54,980 nucleotides of DNA, from NCBI GenBank assembly GCA_002420105.1, contig DIHJ01000117.1, positions 1 through 54,980 on the forward strand. The letters are read 5' to 3'. Below, piece by piece: positions 34,804-43,678 of this stretch. Made by a program: the position numbers and the translations under genes. Each line of letters starts with the position of its first letter. Within the stretch, counting starts at the first letter, position 1. Source of the DNA: Nitrospira sp. UBA5699 (GTDB lineage Bacteria; Nitrospirota; Nitrospiria; Nitrospirales; Nitrospiraceae). Below the pieces are notes generated by a model, which saw nothing but the letters and a program-made list of their open reading frames with translations, was not told where the DNA came from and made no database searches.

Positions 34804-36234
34804 ATGTACCGTCGCAACATCTCCCACATCCTCTACCCCGCCGCCGGCATTCTGGGACTCTTCATCGTCTATGAGACTTGGCTGAGGCCGGTCTCCGTAC
34901 GCCCTCCTACACCGGCGCAGACCGAGAGCGAATCGTCCGTCGACAGACAGCAGGCCCCGGAGCCGCCTCCGGAGGAGCCGCAGGAACCGCCGTCGCAACA
35001 ACACCGTCTCATCGACCCGAGCGCCGTCCCGGAGACGAAGTATCAGGAAACTCTGGCCGCCGTTCGCGACGAAGTGGAAAAGGGCCACCTCGCGGAAGCC
35101 GAGTCGAAGCTGATCAGCCTCCCGCCGGCGCTGGAATCCGATCAGCTGGTCCGTCCCTATCTGGCCGTTCTCTGGAACAACCTGGGAATCGAGCAGGAGA
35201 AACGCGAGGGAACCAAGGGGTCCGTCAAAGCCTTTAAGAAAGCCGCCGCGCTCGCTCCCAAGAATCCCGTGATCCTGCTCAACCTGGCCCATGCCTACTG
35301 GGAACAACGCGATCCGGCCATGACGACGGACTTCCTGGAACGGCTGATCGCCCTTGCGCCCAATGAACCCTTCCCGCACCTGGCCATGGCCGACCTCCTC
35401 CAGGAACGGGACAGGCTGAACGAAGCGGCCGACCACCTCGACCTGGCCGCCGCGCGCGCGGGGAACGATCCCGGGACGCAATCCTATCTCCGGACCGTGA
35501 CCGCGAAGGTCCGCCGCACGGAGCAGACCGAAGGACGGTTGAACAGCCGCGACAGTGCGCACTTCACCGTCAAATACGACGGAGGAACCGATTTCGACAC
35601 CTGGACGGTCGTGCTGGAAATCCTCGAAGAAGCCTACCGGGAGATCGGGCAGAAGTTCGGATATTTTCCCTCGAAGCCGATTGTCGTCGTCCTGCACGCC
35701 AAGGACACTTTCCAGGGCGTGACGGGCAGCCCGGCCTGGGCCGACGGGCTGTTCGATCCCGTGCTGGGCCGCATCCAGGTGCCGACGAAAGGCGCCTTGA
35801 CGGATCGCGCCTGGCTGAAGCGGGTGTTGCGGCACGAGTTCGTGCACGCCTTGCTGCATGACCAGCAGGGGCTCAGCATCGTCGCCCTGCCCACCTGGCT
35901 GAACGAAGGACTGGCCGTCCAGCTCTCCGGCGACCACTGGCCGGACCTCCGCCAGCTCGAACAGCAGGAGGTGCCGGTGATTCCGTTATCGGCCCTGGAA
36001 GGCGCGTGGGGTGGACTGTCCAGCGAGGCGGCTTCCGTCGCCTATCTTGAGGCCAGCTCGGCGGCCCGGTACATGATCAATCGATACGGGATGCACGAGA
36101 TCCAGCAGCTGCTGACGCGCCTGAACAAGCGGCAAACCCTGACCGCCGCGATGCAGTCTCAGTTCTCGCTCTCCTATGAACAGTTTCAATCGCGCTGGCT
36201 GGAGCACTTGCACGAGGAACGGAAGAAGGGGTAG
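34804..36234 (+). CDS. membrane-anchored TPR protein with gluzincin peptidase-like domain
   Basis: A 476-residue protein. One membrane segment (about 8-23) is followed by a Pro/Glu-rich linker (35-65), TPR repeats (about 85-225) and a peptidase-MA-like domain. The zinc motif HEFVH is at 344-348 and the likely third ligand Glu368 is in TWLNEGLAVQLSG. It should act outside the membrane as a peptidase on an unknown substrate. AAAGG lies 9 bp upstream of the ATG. It is divergent from recG. Confidence 0.82.
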   Translation: MYRRNISHILYPAAGILGLFIVYETWLRPVSVRPPTPAQTESESSVDRQQAPEPPPEEPQEPPSQQHRLIDPSAVPETKYQETLAAVRDEVEKGHLAEAESKLISLPPALESDQLVRPYLAVLWNNLGIEQEKREGTKGSVKAFKKAAALAPKNPVILLNLAHAYWEQRDPAMTTDFLERLIALAPNEPFPHLAMADLLQERDRLNEAADHLDLAAARAGNDPGTQSYLRTVTAKVRRTEQTEGRLNSRDSAHFTVKYDGGTDFDTWTVVLEILEEAYREIGQKFGYFPSKPIVVVLHAKDTFQGVTGSPAWADGLFDPVLGRIQVPTKGALTDRAWLKRVLRHEFVHALLHDQQGLSIVALPTWLNEGLAVQLSGDHWPDLRQLEQQEVPVIPLSALEGAWGGLSSEAASVAYLEASSAARYMINRYGMHEIQQLLTRLNKRQTLTAAMQSQFSLSYEQFQSRWLEHLHEERKKG

Positions 36235-36282
36235 GTACGGACTCCGCCGGCCGGTCGCCTGCCCGGTCTCCCGACACATCCA

Positions 36283-37200
36283 TCACATCGAATTGGTCCG
36301 CGGACCCTCGCCAGCGCCGTGCGACCAGCCCGGCAACATCCGGCCGTTGCCGTCCGACTGCTCCGTCACGGCCGCATCCTCGTCGAAGTCCGGAACGACC
36401 TTGTCTTCCCAGAGCAGATGCCGTCCCGCTTCATCCGGCATCTTGATCCGGAAATCGATCTCGCGCGGAACGCCTCCCATCATGCCGACGATGCTGCGGC
36501 TGATCCGTTCCACCCGCACCGTCGACGCGACGGCGGAAAACTCATCCGCCCAAATCAGCTTGCCGGTCTCCGGATTCATCGCGCGCAGGACAAAATAGGG
36601 CTGCCCGATGCCGTCGTTGATCCGCCCGGACACCCGGCTGGCGGCGGCGCGCGGGCTGAGCAGGGCCGCGACCCGATGGGTTGCGACCTCCGGATTGTCG
36701 CTCACCCCCAGGTTCAACCGGCCCTCCCAGAGAAACCGCCCGTTCGAGGCATCGTACACGCGCAGGGTGAAATCGGAAAGGCCGTCGGCGCCGACTCCGA
36801 CGCCGCCGGCAAAAATACGGGCGCGCGGATGGCTGGAGGGCGGCCCGTCATCCTTGATGTCGAGCTCGTACGTTTCAGCCGACAGCACTTCGCCCGAGTC
36901 GGCATCGTAGGTCTTGACGGTGATCGACGAGGTTTCGGCATCCTGGTAACCCACGCCGGCCGCCACGGTTTTCCGGGCTTTCGTCGAAGCGCCGGACGGG
37001 AGTTCCGCGCTCCAGACGGGAAGGGCCGTCTGGCACAGTGCCAGGGCCGCCACCGCCGTCGCGGTGAAGAACAGCGATCTGGATCGGTTTCGTCGGAGAG
37101 AACCGCCGGTGATGCAGGAGAGGCGAACCGGCTCAAACGGGACAGGCGTGAACCGGCACTGCATCCGTCTCAGGAACTCAGACAGCGACGTGATGACCAT
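36283..37200 (-). CDS. exported protein of unknown function
   Basis: A 305-residue protein. The start at 37200 has a G-rich ribosome site (AAGGGGGG). The N-terminus is long and basic (SLRRNRSRSLFF) before a hydrophobic core (about 46-58) and a cleavage-like WSAE, so it is exported by Sec or possibly Tat. The mature part is beta-rich with repeated ETGKLIWADEF-type strands (VYDASNGRFLWEGRLN). No family is recognised. Confidence 0.65.
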   Translation of the reverse strand: MVITSLSEFLRRMQCRFTPVPFEPVRLSCITGGSLRRNRSRSLFFTATAVAALALCQTALPVWSAELPSGASTKARKTVAAGVGYQDAETSSITVKTYDADSGEVLSAETYELDIKDDGPPSSHPRARIFAGGVGVGADGLSDFTLRVYDASNGRFLWEGRLNLGVSDNPEVATHRVAALLSPRAAASRVSGRINDGIGQPYFVLRAMNPETGKLIWADEFSAVASTVRVERISRSIVGMMGGVPREIDFRIKMPDEAGRHLLWEDKVVPDFDEDAAVTEQSDGNGRMLPGWSHGAGEGPRTNSM

Positions 37201-37326
37201 GATGCGAGCCCCCCTTGCTGATGGCCCACTATCGCAGCATCGCGAATCCGTGAAAATTCCCCAGTATAGGGAGACAACTCTCGAAAGAGGGGGTCGCGGC
37301 CTGTCCAGAAATGTACGAAGAATCTC

Positions 37327-37809
37327 CTACTGGGAGGACTGATGGGGCCGGCTCGATTCAGGAGAAGCACCGGGCGGTAATGGCGACTGCGCCGGTCCCC
37401 CCGGCCGGGAAGGGGCTGGCAGAGGAACCTCGCCGAACAGGCGATACCGGTACCGCGCCACGAACCGATAGAGGAGATGACCGAGCGGTTTTGCCAGGGG
37501 AAGCCTGAACAGCGCGGCCAGAACCGGACCTCCCTTCAAACCGGGCAGGAGCGGGAGAAACGCCTCCAGCCCGCCGGCCACCTCCCCGTTCGGACGCACC
37601 AGAAACGCGACGTCCGGACGGCCGGCGCGATAGCGGTCTCCGAGCAGCACCCTGGCCTCCTCGCTCTGGTAGGCAATCATACGTACGGCCTCGCCGGCCT
37701 GTTCCGTCGCCAGCCGTTCAAGCCCCTTCTTTGCCGTCACGCAAAGCCGGCATTGCCCGTCATAGAGCAACAGACAGTCCCGGGGAGGCTCGGGAGAGAG
37801 ATCGGCCAT
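37327..37809 (-). CDS. DCC-family (DUF393) thiol-disulfide oxidoreductase-like protein
   Basis: A 160-residue protein with the family motif YDGQCRLC (16-23), a thioredoxin-like CxxC at the start of helix 1. The RYRYRLFG segment near 120 is also typical of the family. The last about 30 residues are Pro/Ser-rich and probably disordered. Substrates of this family are unknown. It is divergent from the small membrane protein gene at 37861. Confidence 0.8.
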   Translation of the reverse strand: MADLSPEPPRDCLLLYDGQCRLCVTAKKGLERLATEQAGEAVRMIAYQSEEARVLLGDRYRAGRPDVAFLVRPNGEVAGGLEAFLPLLPGLKGGPVLAALFRLPLAKPLGHLLYRFVARYRYRLFGEVPLPAPSRPGGPAQSPLPPGASPESSRPHQSSQ

Positions 37810-37860
37810 CGTCAGGCACCCCGCTTATCCTTACGGTTGCTCGGTCACCCCGCTGTGGGT

Positions 37861-38295
37861 ATGATCCGCCGGATGCAACACAGGCGAACGTTGCTCATCC
37901 TTTTGGCCGCGCTGTGCGCCGTCGGGCTCGGGACGGTTCAGGACATCCTGTCCTCCGGTCCGTCCTCGGCCGGTCGAACCCTGTTGAGCGTCTTCCTGGT
38001 ACTGCTGCCGGCGGGATTCACCGGCACCGTCTGGATGGGATGGACATGGGCGCCCATGGCCTGCGTCGTCTACGGCACGATCGGATTGGCGCTGGACCTG
38101 GCCACGGCAACCAGCATCCTCGGCAAGGGAAACGGGACGGACCCCGCGCTCCTGTTGAGCGGACTCAGCGGGACCTTGAATTTCCTGTTGATCGTCTTCG
38201 GCGGCCGCGCGTTCTGGAGCTGCCTGCAGGGGTCGCCGCCTCCAGGATCCCCCCCTCCCAGTCCTCGGTCCCCTTCTTCATCTTCAGCAACCTGA
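37861..38295 (+). CDS. small four-TM membrane protein
   Basis: A 144-residue protein with four hydrophobic segments (about 9-28, 40-62, 67-87, 100-120). The C-terminal 25 residues are Pro/Ser-rich (GSPPPGSPPPSPRSP). The last 131 bp overlap the 3' end of the O-methyltransferase gene on the other strand; the tail is opposite that gene's last codons. No family is recognised. Confidence 0.6.
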   Translation: MIRRMQHRRTLLILLAALCAVGLGTVQDILSSGPSSAGRTLLSVFLVLLPAGFTGTVWMGWTWAPMACVVYGTIGLALDLATATSILGKGNGTDPALLLSGLSGTLNFLLIVFGGRAFWSCLQGSPPPGSPPPSPRSPSSSSAT

Positions 38296-39232
38296 CCGGT
38301 CCGAACCCCGCCTGCTCCAGCCAGGCCGTCGTTTCGGCAACGGAGTAGGTGTTGCCGGCTTCCGTAAAGAGCAACATGGACACGGCAAACAGACCGGCTT
38401 CTTCGGGCACGAGCCCTTCGCGGTCGTGCAGGAACGCGTCTTGAATGATCAAGCGGCCGCCCGGAGCCAATGCGGCCCTGGCACGGCGAAAGACCGCCTG
38501 GTTCTGCTCCGGCGAATAGATGTGCAGCACGTTGGAATACCAGATCACGTCGAACGATCCCGGAATGTCGTCCGTCAACAGATCCAGCGGCAGGTAGGAC
38601 AGCCTGGCGCCGGCCTTGTGCGTTGCCGCAATTTCCCTGGCCACTTCCAGGGCGGCGGGACGGTCGCAGACCGTCGCACGGAGACCGGGGTTCTTTGCCA
38701 AGAACGCCATCGCATAGGTTCCCGGCCCCCCGCCGAGATCCAACAGGGTCGCGGCGCGTTTCATCGGAATCTGCGCAGCGATCTTCGGCGCGGTCTCCAG
38801 CGTGCGATGATGCATGGCCCAGGTGAATCGGCGTCGATAGTCCGGCGCCTCCGGCTCGTCTTTATCCAACGGTTCCCCGGTCCGGACCGATTCCGTCAAT
38901 CGCATCCAGTCCGCCCAATGGCTCGTGATGAGGTCCAGATAGTTTCCGCGATAGCCCGGATCGGCGGCATTCAGCGCGGTCGCTGCCAGTCGGCTGTTGC
39001 GATACCGGTCGCCTTTCTTGTGCAGCAATCCGGCCATGGCCAGATTGCGACAGAGAATCGAGAGGCCCCGTTCGCTGACCTTGAGCTCGCGCGCCAGGTC
39101 CGGCAGCATCCAGGTTCGTCTTCCGATGACGGTGAAGAGCTTCAACTCCAGCGCCGCGAGGATCACCCGCGGCAGGCGATAGGCGGACAGGGCGTCGCGG
39201 AACTCGTCGAAGGTCGCGATCGGCCGCCTCAT
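38165..39232 (-). CDS. SAM-dependent O-methyltransferase (dimerisation + catalytic domain)
   Basis: A 355-residue protein with a winged-helix dimerisation domain (about 10-90; PDLARELKVSERGLSILCRN) and a class I methyltransferase domain (motif I TLLDLGGGPGTYAMAFL, then FDVIWYSNVLHIY and APGGRLIIQDAFL). It is of the Methyltransf_2 type acting on small hydroxylated compounds. The start has GGAGGAG 5 bp upstream and overlaps the stop of the next gene by 4 bp. The last about 20 residues (Arg/Ser-rich) lie in the antisense overlap and may not belong to the fold. Confidence 0.85.
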   Translation of the reverse strand: MRRPIATFDEFRDALSAYRLPRVILAALELKLFTVIGRRTWMLPDLARELKVSERGLSILCRNLAMAGLLHKKGDRYRNSRLAATALNAADPGYRGNYLDLITSHWADWMRLTESVRTGEPLDKDEPEAPDYRRRFTWAMHHRTLETAPKIAAQIPMKRAATLLDLGGGPGTYAMAFLAKNPGLRATVCDRPAALEVAREIAATHKAGARLSYLPLDLLTDDIPGSFDVIWYSNVLHIYSPEQNQAVFRRARAALAPGGRLIIQDAFLHDREGLVPEEAGLFAVSMLLFTEAGNTYSVAETTAWLEQAGFGPVRLLKMKKGTEDWEGGILEAATPAGSSRTRGRRRRSTGNSRSR

Positions 39233-39666
39233 GCCGCTCCTCCGATCTGCCGGCAGCACCAGCGCATCAGGTCCTGCACCTTGGAAAGATTGTGAAAATC
39301 CACCGCGCGCTCGAAGGAGACCGCCACGTACTCGTCGTTCATGTCGGTCTGTTCGGAGAATCCGGACTGGAGCAGCAGCGGGCGGAACTTCGAGACGGCC
39401 GGCTGGATGAAATACTTCGCCTGCTTGGCCACCTCGTCGGTGCCCAGATCCTCCGGTGTGCCGTCGGACATCAGGCTCATCACGTCCTCCATCGCCACGC
39501 CGTACTGGCAGAGCAGCTTGCCTTCGGGTTTGATTTCCAACAGCCAGCCGTCGTGGCCGAGATCGAGCGCCAGCGGGCCGCCCGGCTCGAGTTCGTAGAG
39601 CTGCGGAAAGGCTTTGGAGAGCGCGTTGCGCGCTTCCGCCCACAGCGGTGACGCCGGCTCGCTCAT
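39229..39666 (-). CDS. protein of unknown function in the methyltransferase/TPR cluster
   Basis: A 145-residue soluble protein with an alpha/beta pattern (LALDLGHDGWLLEIKPEGKL) and CC near the C-terminus (MRWCCRQIGG). I do not recognise a domain. Its start and stop overlap the flanking genes as ATGA, so it is expressed with them and probably acts with the TPR protein and methyltransferase. Confidence 0.7.
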   Translation of the reverse strand: MSEPASPLWAEARNALSKAFPQLYELEPGGPLALDLGHDGWLLEIKPEGKLLCQYGVAMEDVMSLMSDGTPEDLGTDEVAKQAKYFIQPAVSKFRPLLLQSGFSEQTDMNDEYVAVSFERAVDFHNLSKVQDLMRWCCRQIGGAA

Positions 39667-40487
39667 CCGCGGGACTCCCGGAGGGGCGGCGGCGCGGATG
39701 CGGCGGCGATCCGCACCCGCAACGATTGCAGCCGGTTCGTGTTCTCTTCGAGTTTTGGCAGCCGGTACTTGCGATCCATCTCGACCACCCGTTCCAACAG
39801 ATGGGCCGCGTCTTCGATCCGTCCCATCGCCTCATAGCAATCGGCCAGGACATAGCGCGCCCCGCCCGTCCGCAATTCGTCCCGCGACCGCTCGGCGACG
39901 GACTGGCTGGTCTGGCAGCAGGCGATCGCATCGTCGAACCGCCGCTGCAGCAGGAAGGTCCGCGCCATCATCCGCCACGCATCCGCGACCCCGCCGTCGT
40001 TGCCCAGCCGCCGCATCAACAGGAGCGACTTCTCGTAGTACGCGATCGCCTCGTCGAACTGCCCGGTCTCGCGCGCGATCAGGCCCAGGTCGGAAAACAG
40101 CACCGCCTTGGCCGCCTCGTCGCGGGTCTTCGTCATCAGATCGAGGGCCTCCAGATAATAGGCCCTGGCCCGATCCCATTCGCCCGCGTCGGCGCGCAGA
40201 TTTCCCAGATTGGCCAGCGTCGTGCCGATGCCCTTTTCATCGCCGAGGATCTTCTGCAGCTCCAGGACCTCCTGATAATAGCTCTGCGCGGCATCGCGCC
40301 GGCCGCTGACGGCGCAGATGTTCCCGAGATTGCCGAGCGTGGCCGCCAAGGCGCGCTGGTCTCCGGTCATCCGGTCGCACTCCAGCGCCTTGGCGTAGCA
40401 GGTATAGGCGTCGGTGTAGTGGCCGCGCCCGAAATACTCGTTCCCCTGGCGATTCAACTCTTCGGACAATCCGTTCTTGAGCGTCAT
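39663..40487 (-). CDS. tetratricopeptide-repeat protein
   Basis: About 274 residues comprising six TPR units from residue 10 to 245 (for example GNLGNICAVSGRRDAAQSYY). No signal peptide, so it should be a cytoplasmic scaffold. The ATG at 40487 is chosen; a GTG at 40496 immediately follows the upstream stop and is possible. It is coupled to the 39229-39666 gene by an ATGA overlap. Confidence 0.85.
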   Translation of the reverse strand: MTLKNGLSEELNRQGNEYFGRGHYTDAYTCYAKALECDRMTGDQRALAATLGNLGNICAVSGRRDAAQSYYQEVLELQKILGDEKGIGTTLANLGNLRADAGEWDRARAYYLEALDLMTKTRDEAAKAVLFSDLGLIARETGQFDEAIAYYEKSLLLMRRLGNDGGVADAWRMMARTFLLQRRFDDAIACCQTSQSVAERSRDELRTGGARYVLADCYEAMGRIEDAAHLLERVVEMDRKYRLPKLEENTNRLQSLRVRIAAASAPPPLRESRG

Positions 40488-40496
40488 GCTGTGCAC

Positions 40497-41090
40497 TCAG
40501 GCCAGGGCGCGCTCGACCGCCTGCTTGGCGCCGATCGGAATCGACGCGCCGTCGCCGACGAGCATGGCATCGAAGCTGTACTTCAACAGGCGGCGGAGCC
40601 CTTCCCTGGCCTTCGCCGCATCGGCGTATTTTTCCGCCGGCAGCAGGCTCAGCGCGCCCGCCGGCTTCCCGATGAGGGCGTCCCCCACGATCAGGATCCC
40701 CTTGCCCTGCTGAATGAACAGGGCCGACTCTCCCGGAGACTTTTGATCCGCGAGGTGAATCACCCAGATGCCGCCGGGCAACAGTTCCCCGTCCTTGAAC
40801 GTCTTCGTCGGCTGAAGATCCATCTGAGCGGCATCGGCTTCCGGCACATACAGATGGCAGCGGAAATCCGCCCGGCACGCGGCGGCTTCGCGGGCATGGT
40901 CGCGGTTGGTCAGAATGATGTAGTCCACGCCGCCCTGGCGCCGGATCAACGTGCCGGCCTCCGCCGTCATCGGAGGAGGATCGACGACGATTTTGTGTTC
41001 ACCGACCTGCAGGAACAGCCCGTTGAAATCGAGCTGCTTCTCTTCGGAAAACCACGACCATTGCCAGATGCCGGGAAGAAGTTGTTTCAT
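40497..41090 (-). CDS. metallo-beta-lactamase-fold protein with degenerate metal site
   Basis: A 197-residue protein with the fold's strand pattern (NGLFLQVGEHKIVVDPPP, DYIILTNRDHAREAAAC, GILIVGDALIG, DAMLVGDGASIPIG). The usual HxHxDH motif reads TNRDHARE, keeping only Asp-His. The downstream His and Asp positions read GDAL and GDG. It may bind no metal or one metal. It is the first gene of a four-gene overlapping run ending in the O-methyltransferase. Confidence 0.7.
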   Translation of the reverse strand: MKQLLPGIWQWSWFSEEKQLDFNGLFLQVGEHKIVVDPPPMTAEAGTLIRRQGGVDYIILTNRDHAREAAACRADFRCHLYVPEADAAQMDLQPTKTFKDGELLPGGIWVIHLADQKSPGESALFIQQGKGILIVGDALIGKPAGALSLLPAEKYADAAKAREGLRRLLKYSFDAMLVGDGASIPIGAKQAVERALA

Positions 41091-41098
41091 GATGATCT

Positions 41099-41194
41099 AC
41101 GTGCGAGAAATGCTCGACTGACGCGACACGCAAGACGCGCTGGTGAGAGTGCGTTCATTACCATGTTTTCACCTTTCGCGCTTTTCGCGCACGT
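41099..41194. repeat. inverted repeat element 6 (weaker heptad character)
   Basis: The left arm at 41099-41116 (ACGTGCGAGAAATGCTCG) matches the reverse complement of 41177-41194 at 15 of 18 positions. The flanks carry loose 7-bp periodicity (CGACACG, CAAGACG; GGTGAAA). It fills the gap between two minus-strand genes. Confidence 0.5.
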
Positions 41195-41212
41195 CCGGCC
41201 CGCCGCGCGGTT

Positions 41213-41458
41213 TCAGAGGGCTGCGACCGCGTCTTTGACGGTCTTGGTGACTTTGGCGAGGATACCGGCTTCGTTCGGCAAATCGACGATGTCGTCCTCC
41301 GGCACGGTGATGAATTTCCGGTTCGGTCCCTTGGTCAGCGAGATCAGAAACATGCTGTTCGACGGCGTGACCGGAATCACCACCTGCACCGCGGCATCGA
41401 CCCCCTTCACCACCTCCAGAAACTTCTGTTTGCCTTCTTCCATCTCATCCATGCTCAT
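41213..41458 (-). CDS. small protein of unknown function
   Basis: An 81-residue protein (MSMDEMEEGKQKFLEVV start) with an alpha-beta-beta-alpha pattern and no signal peptide. It has no cysteine or motif I can name. It lies 51 bp downstream of the thioredoxin-like gene on the same strand. Confidence 0.6.
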   Translation of the reverse strand: MSMDEMEEGKQKFLEVVKGVDAAVQVVIPVTPSNSMFLISLTKGPNRKFITVPEDDIVDLPNEAGILAKVTKTVKDAVAAL

Positions 41459-41509
41459 CTATGAGTACCTCTCCGGCTGGCAAGCGAACAGGGTACCGGA
41501 CTGAAAGGC

Positions 41510-42043
41510 TTACATCTTGCTGCTTCCGCCGGCCAACAACGTTTCCACTTCGGCGATGATGACGTCCGCCCCGGCGAGCTCCATGTTCCCGACGCGCTGC
41601 CAGCGGATGACGCCGTTCTGGTCGATCACGTAGACGTTCGGGATGAATTTGCCGCCGCCGTAAAGCTTATCGGTGATTTTCCCCGGATCGAGCAGGTAGG
41701 GATAGGTGATCTTGACGGGAAACGCCGAGAGAAATTCGCCCACATCCTTCTTCGAATTGCCCGCCGAGTTCACCCCGATCACTGCGACGTTCTTGCCCTG
41801 GGTCGCTTCAAAGACCTTCTGGAGGTTGGATCCCTGCATCATGCAGGGATCGCAGATATGAAAGAGCCCGAGGACGACCACCTTTCCCTTGTGCGCGTCC
41901 AGCGAAACCGCTTCGCCGGTGATCGCGTTCAGCGCGAACGACGGCGCCTTTTCGCCGACCTTGAAGAATCCGGCGGCGAACAGCAGATGGGCGGCAAAGA
42001 CCGGAAACATGAGGACGCTCAGGACCAGGGCGACGCGTTTCAT
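41510..42043 (-). CDS. exported thioredoxin-like (AhpC/TSA-TlpA type) protein
   Basis: A 177-residue protein starting at 42043, where GGAGG lies 5 bp upstream. Signal peptide about 1-24. The thioredoxin fold starts with VGEKAPSFALNAITGE, and the redox motif is CDPC in GLFHICDPCMMQ. The cis-Pro region IPNVYVID is present. It is likely a periplasmic thiol-disulfide or peroxiredoxin-like protein, possibly in cytochrome c maturation, though no such genes are adjacent. Confidence 0.82.
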   Translation of the reverse strand: MKRVALVLSVLMFPVFAAHLLFAAGFFKVGEKAPSFALNAITGEAVSLDAHKGKVVVLGLFHICDPCMMQGSNLQKVFEATQGKNVAVIGVNSAGNSKKDVGEFLSAFPVKITYPYLLDPGKITDKLYGGGKFIPNVYVIDQNGVIRWQRVGNMELAGADVIIAEVETLLAGGSSKM

Positions 42044-42066
42044 AAGGACCTCCTTCGCTCTATTAT

Positions 42067-42104
42067 GGAATGACGAACGCCAGGCATTCCTCATTCCACA
42101 TTCC
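42067..42104. repeat. inverted heptad-repeat element 7 (short)
   Basis: Left: GGAATGA then CGAACGC (42067-42080). Right (42084-42104): GCATTCC, TCATTCC and ACATTCC, which read GGAATGT, GGAATGA and GGAATGC on the other strand. The spacer is 3 bp. It lies upstream of the thioredoxin-like gene's ribosome site. Confidence 0.65.
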
Positions 42105-42177
42105 GGGTTTGTGGGGCTATCCTACCACGCAGATTTTTTCAGGGGCAACGGTACGGAAGGGCGCACGGAGACCGCGG

Positions 42178-43200
42178 TCAGGCCTCATCCAGCAATGGCG
42201 TGATCAACTTGGGTAGATCCGGCACGTCCTGTCCGAAATGCAGGCGGTAGCAGGAGGCCCGCTGTACCAGATTCGACAGGGCCCGCACTTCCCGCCTCGA
42301 TAGTTCATCGTCGGGAACGAGGGAGGGCGGCGGCAGCAACCCCTGCAGCGCCCGGCTCTTCGCCAGCGGTTCGAGGCAACTGTGCGGCAGTTTCCCGATC
42401 TGCGGAAACAGAATCATGACCGGTTCGCAGGGACGCCCCGTCGAACCGGGATAGAGGTCCTCGGCATGGAAGGATTTCTTGCGGGCGCCCTGGCGCAGCA
42501 GACCGGACGGCGCGTCCCGCAGTTCCGGGAACAATTCAACGGTCCGGTCCGTCACTTCAATGTGCGCGGGCGAAGCGAGCAACTCCGGCCAGGCACCGTC
42601 GTCCCGCAAGACCGGATGATCGTCGGACAGCAAGCGGTAGCCGGAACGGAGCAACGAGAGCGACGCGGTCGTCTTTCCGCAGCCGGTCCCGCCCGCGATC
42701 AAGAGCCCCCGGCCCCGACGCTCCAGCGCCGCCGCATGGAGCGTGAACAGATTCCGCCGCTTCAGCAGTTCGGCCAGCGCATAGTGGAAAAAGCTCTCCA
42801 GCCGGTCCGCATGAACGGTGTCGGGGCGGAAGAAATACCCGTCGGCCCTGCCGCCGTCCCCCTCGATCACCAGGACTCCCTGCCCCTGCACGTCCACCAC
42901 GTGCCGGCCGCCGTCCTGCAGAATCTCGCACTGCCAGAGCGCTCTCATCGAGCTGCCCATGAAGGGTCTGGTTCCCGAGAACAGGCGACGCACGGAGGAG
43001 GACAGCGAGAGAGGCACGGCCTCGCGTCCGGACACTTCCTCGAACCGGATCGTCAGCGCGGCGTCGCCGGCAGGGCCGGCCTGCGGGAACCGCTGAAACC
43101 AGGGCGCCGCGGACGAAAGCAGCGAGGGCGAGGACGTGACATACCGCACATGCAGACCGTGCAACGATAATTGATGCTCCCGCAGCGTGGTGGCCGTCAT
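42178..43200 (-). CDS. HprK-related P-loop kinase-like protein
   Basis: A 340-residue protein. The C-terminal half has the HPr-kinase-type P-loop AGGTGCGKTT (169-178) preceded by LHAAALERRGRGLLI and followed by LLSDDHPVLRDD, which matches HprK-related proteins of peptide-modification clusters. It is 55 bp downstream of a PqqD-like gene, as in the HPr-rel-A type pairs. No HPr, peptide precursor or radical SAM gene is near. Function is inferred only from family context. Confidence 0.75.
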   Translation of the reverse strand: MTATTLREHQLSLHGLHVRYVTSSPSLLSSAAPWFQRFPQAGPAGDAALTIRFEEVSGREAVPLSLSSSVRRLFSGTRPFMGSSMRALWQCEILQDGGRHVVDVQGQGVLVIEGDGGRADGYFFRPDTVHADRLESFFHYALAELLKRRNLFTLHAAALERRGRGLLIAGGTGCGKTTASLSLLRSGYRLLSDDHPVLRDDGAWPELLASPAHIEVTDRTVELFPELRDAPSGLLRQGARKKSFHAEDLYPGSTGRPCEPVMILFPQIGKLPHSCLEPLAKSRALQGLLPPPSLVPDDELSRREVRALSNLVQRASCYRLHFGQDVPDLPKLITPLLDEA

Positions 43201-43255
43201 CCTCGCCTGTCCCTCTTGTTGTTCGGTTGATGTGCAGCCGTCCGACGGGGGCCCG

Positions 43256-43678
43256 TCAGACGCGGGCGGGCTCCGCCTGAGTCAGCAGTCCGTCGTGGCT
43301 CCATTGCGCCATGCAGGACAGCACGCCGTCCTGCGCGCGTTCGATCGACAAACCCAATTCCGCGCACACCGCGTGGTGAATCTCTTGAATCGTGGCTGCA
43401 CCGGTACAGTGCCGCCACACCGCCGCCCCGACGGAATCGAGCCGGTACGAACGTCCGCTGCGGAGATCGAACAGCACCATCTCCCGTTCCACATCCACTC
43501 CATGAATGGACGGATTCAGCACCGGCACCAGCCGCATCATTCTGTTCCAGTCACCGGCTTGCGCCGGGCTTTCCGATGAGACCGGGATCGCTCCGCCGCC
43601 CGCCTCTTCGTCCATGGTGCTGAACGGCTGCGGCGCCGCGGTCGAAAACTTATCGGTCGGTCTGCACCCGCACCACAT
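43256..43678 (-). CDS. PqqD-like protein
   Basis: A 140-residue protein. The first about 45 residues are variable; the rest has the PqqD pattern (LFDLRSGRSYRLDSVGAAVW, then an acidic/helical segment and a winged helix ending WSHDGLL). PqqD-type proteins bind leader peptides for modifying enzymes. The start at 43678 is chosen for the ribosome site GAGGGG; an internal ATG is at 43615. The 214 bp between it and the purF stop contain no gene I can support. Confidence 0.75.
   Translation of the reverse strand: MWCGCRPTDKFSTAAPQPFSTMDEEAGGGAIPVSSESPAQAGDWNRMMRLVPVLNPSIHGVDVEREMVLFDLRSGRSYRLDSVGAAVWRHCTGAATIQEIHHAVCAELGLSIERAQDGVLSCMAQWSHDGLLTQAEPARV

Noticed and set aside
41829..41851. Near-perfect palindrome in the thioredoxin-like gene
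   Set aside because: It lies in the codons for the CDPCMMQG active-site segment and is best explained by coding sequence.
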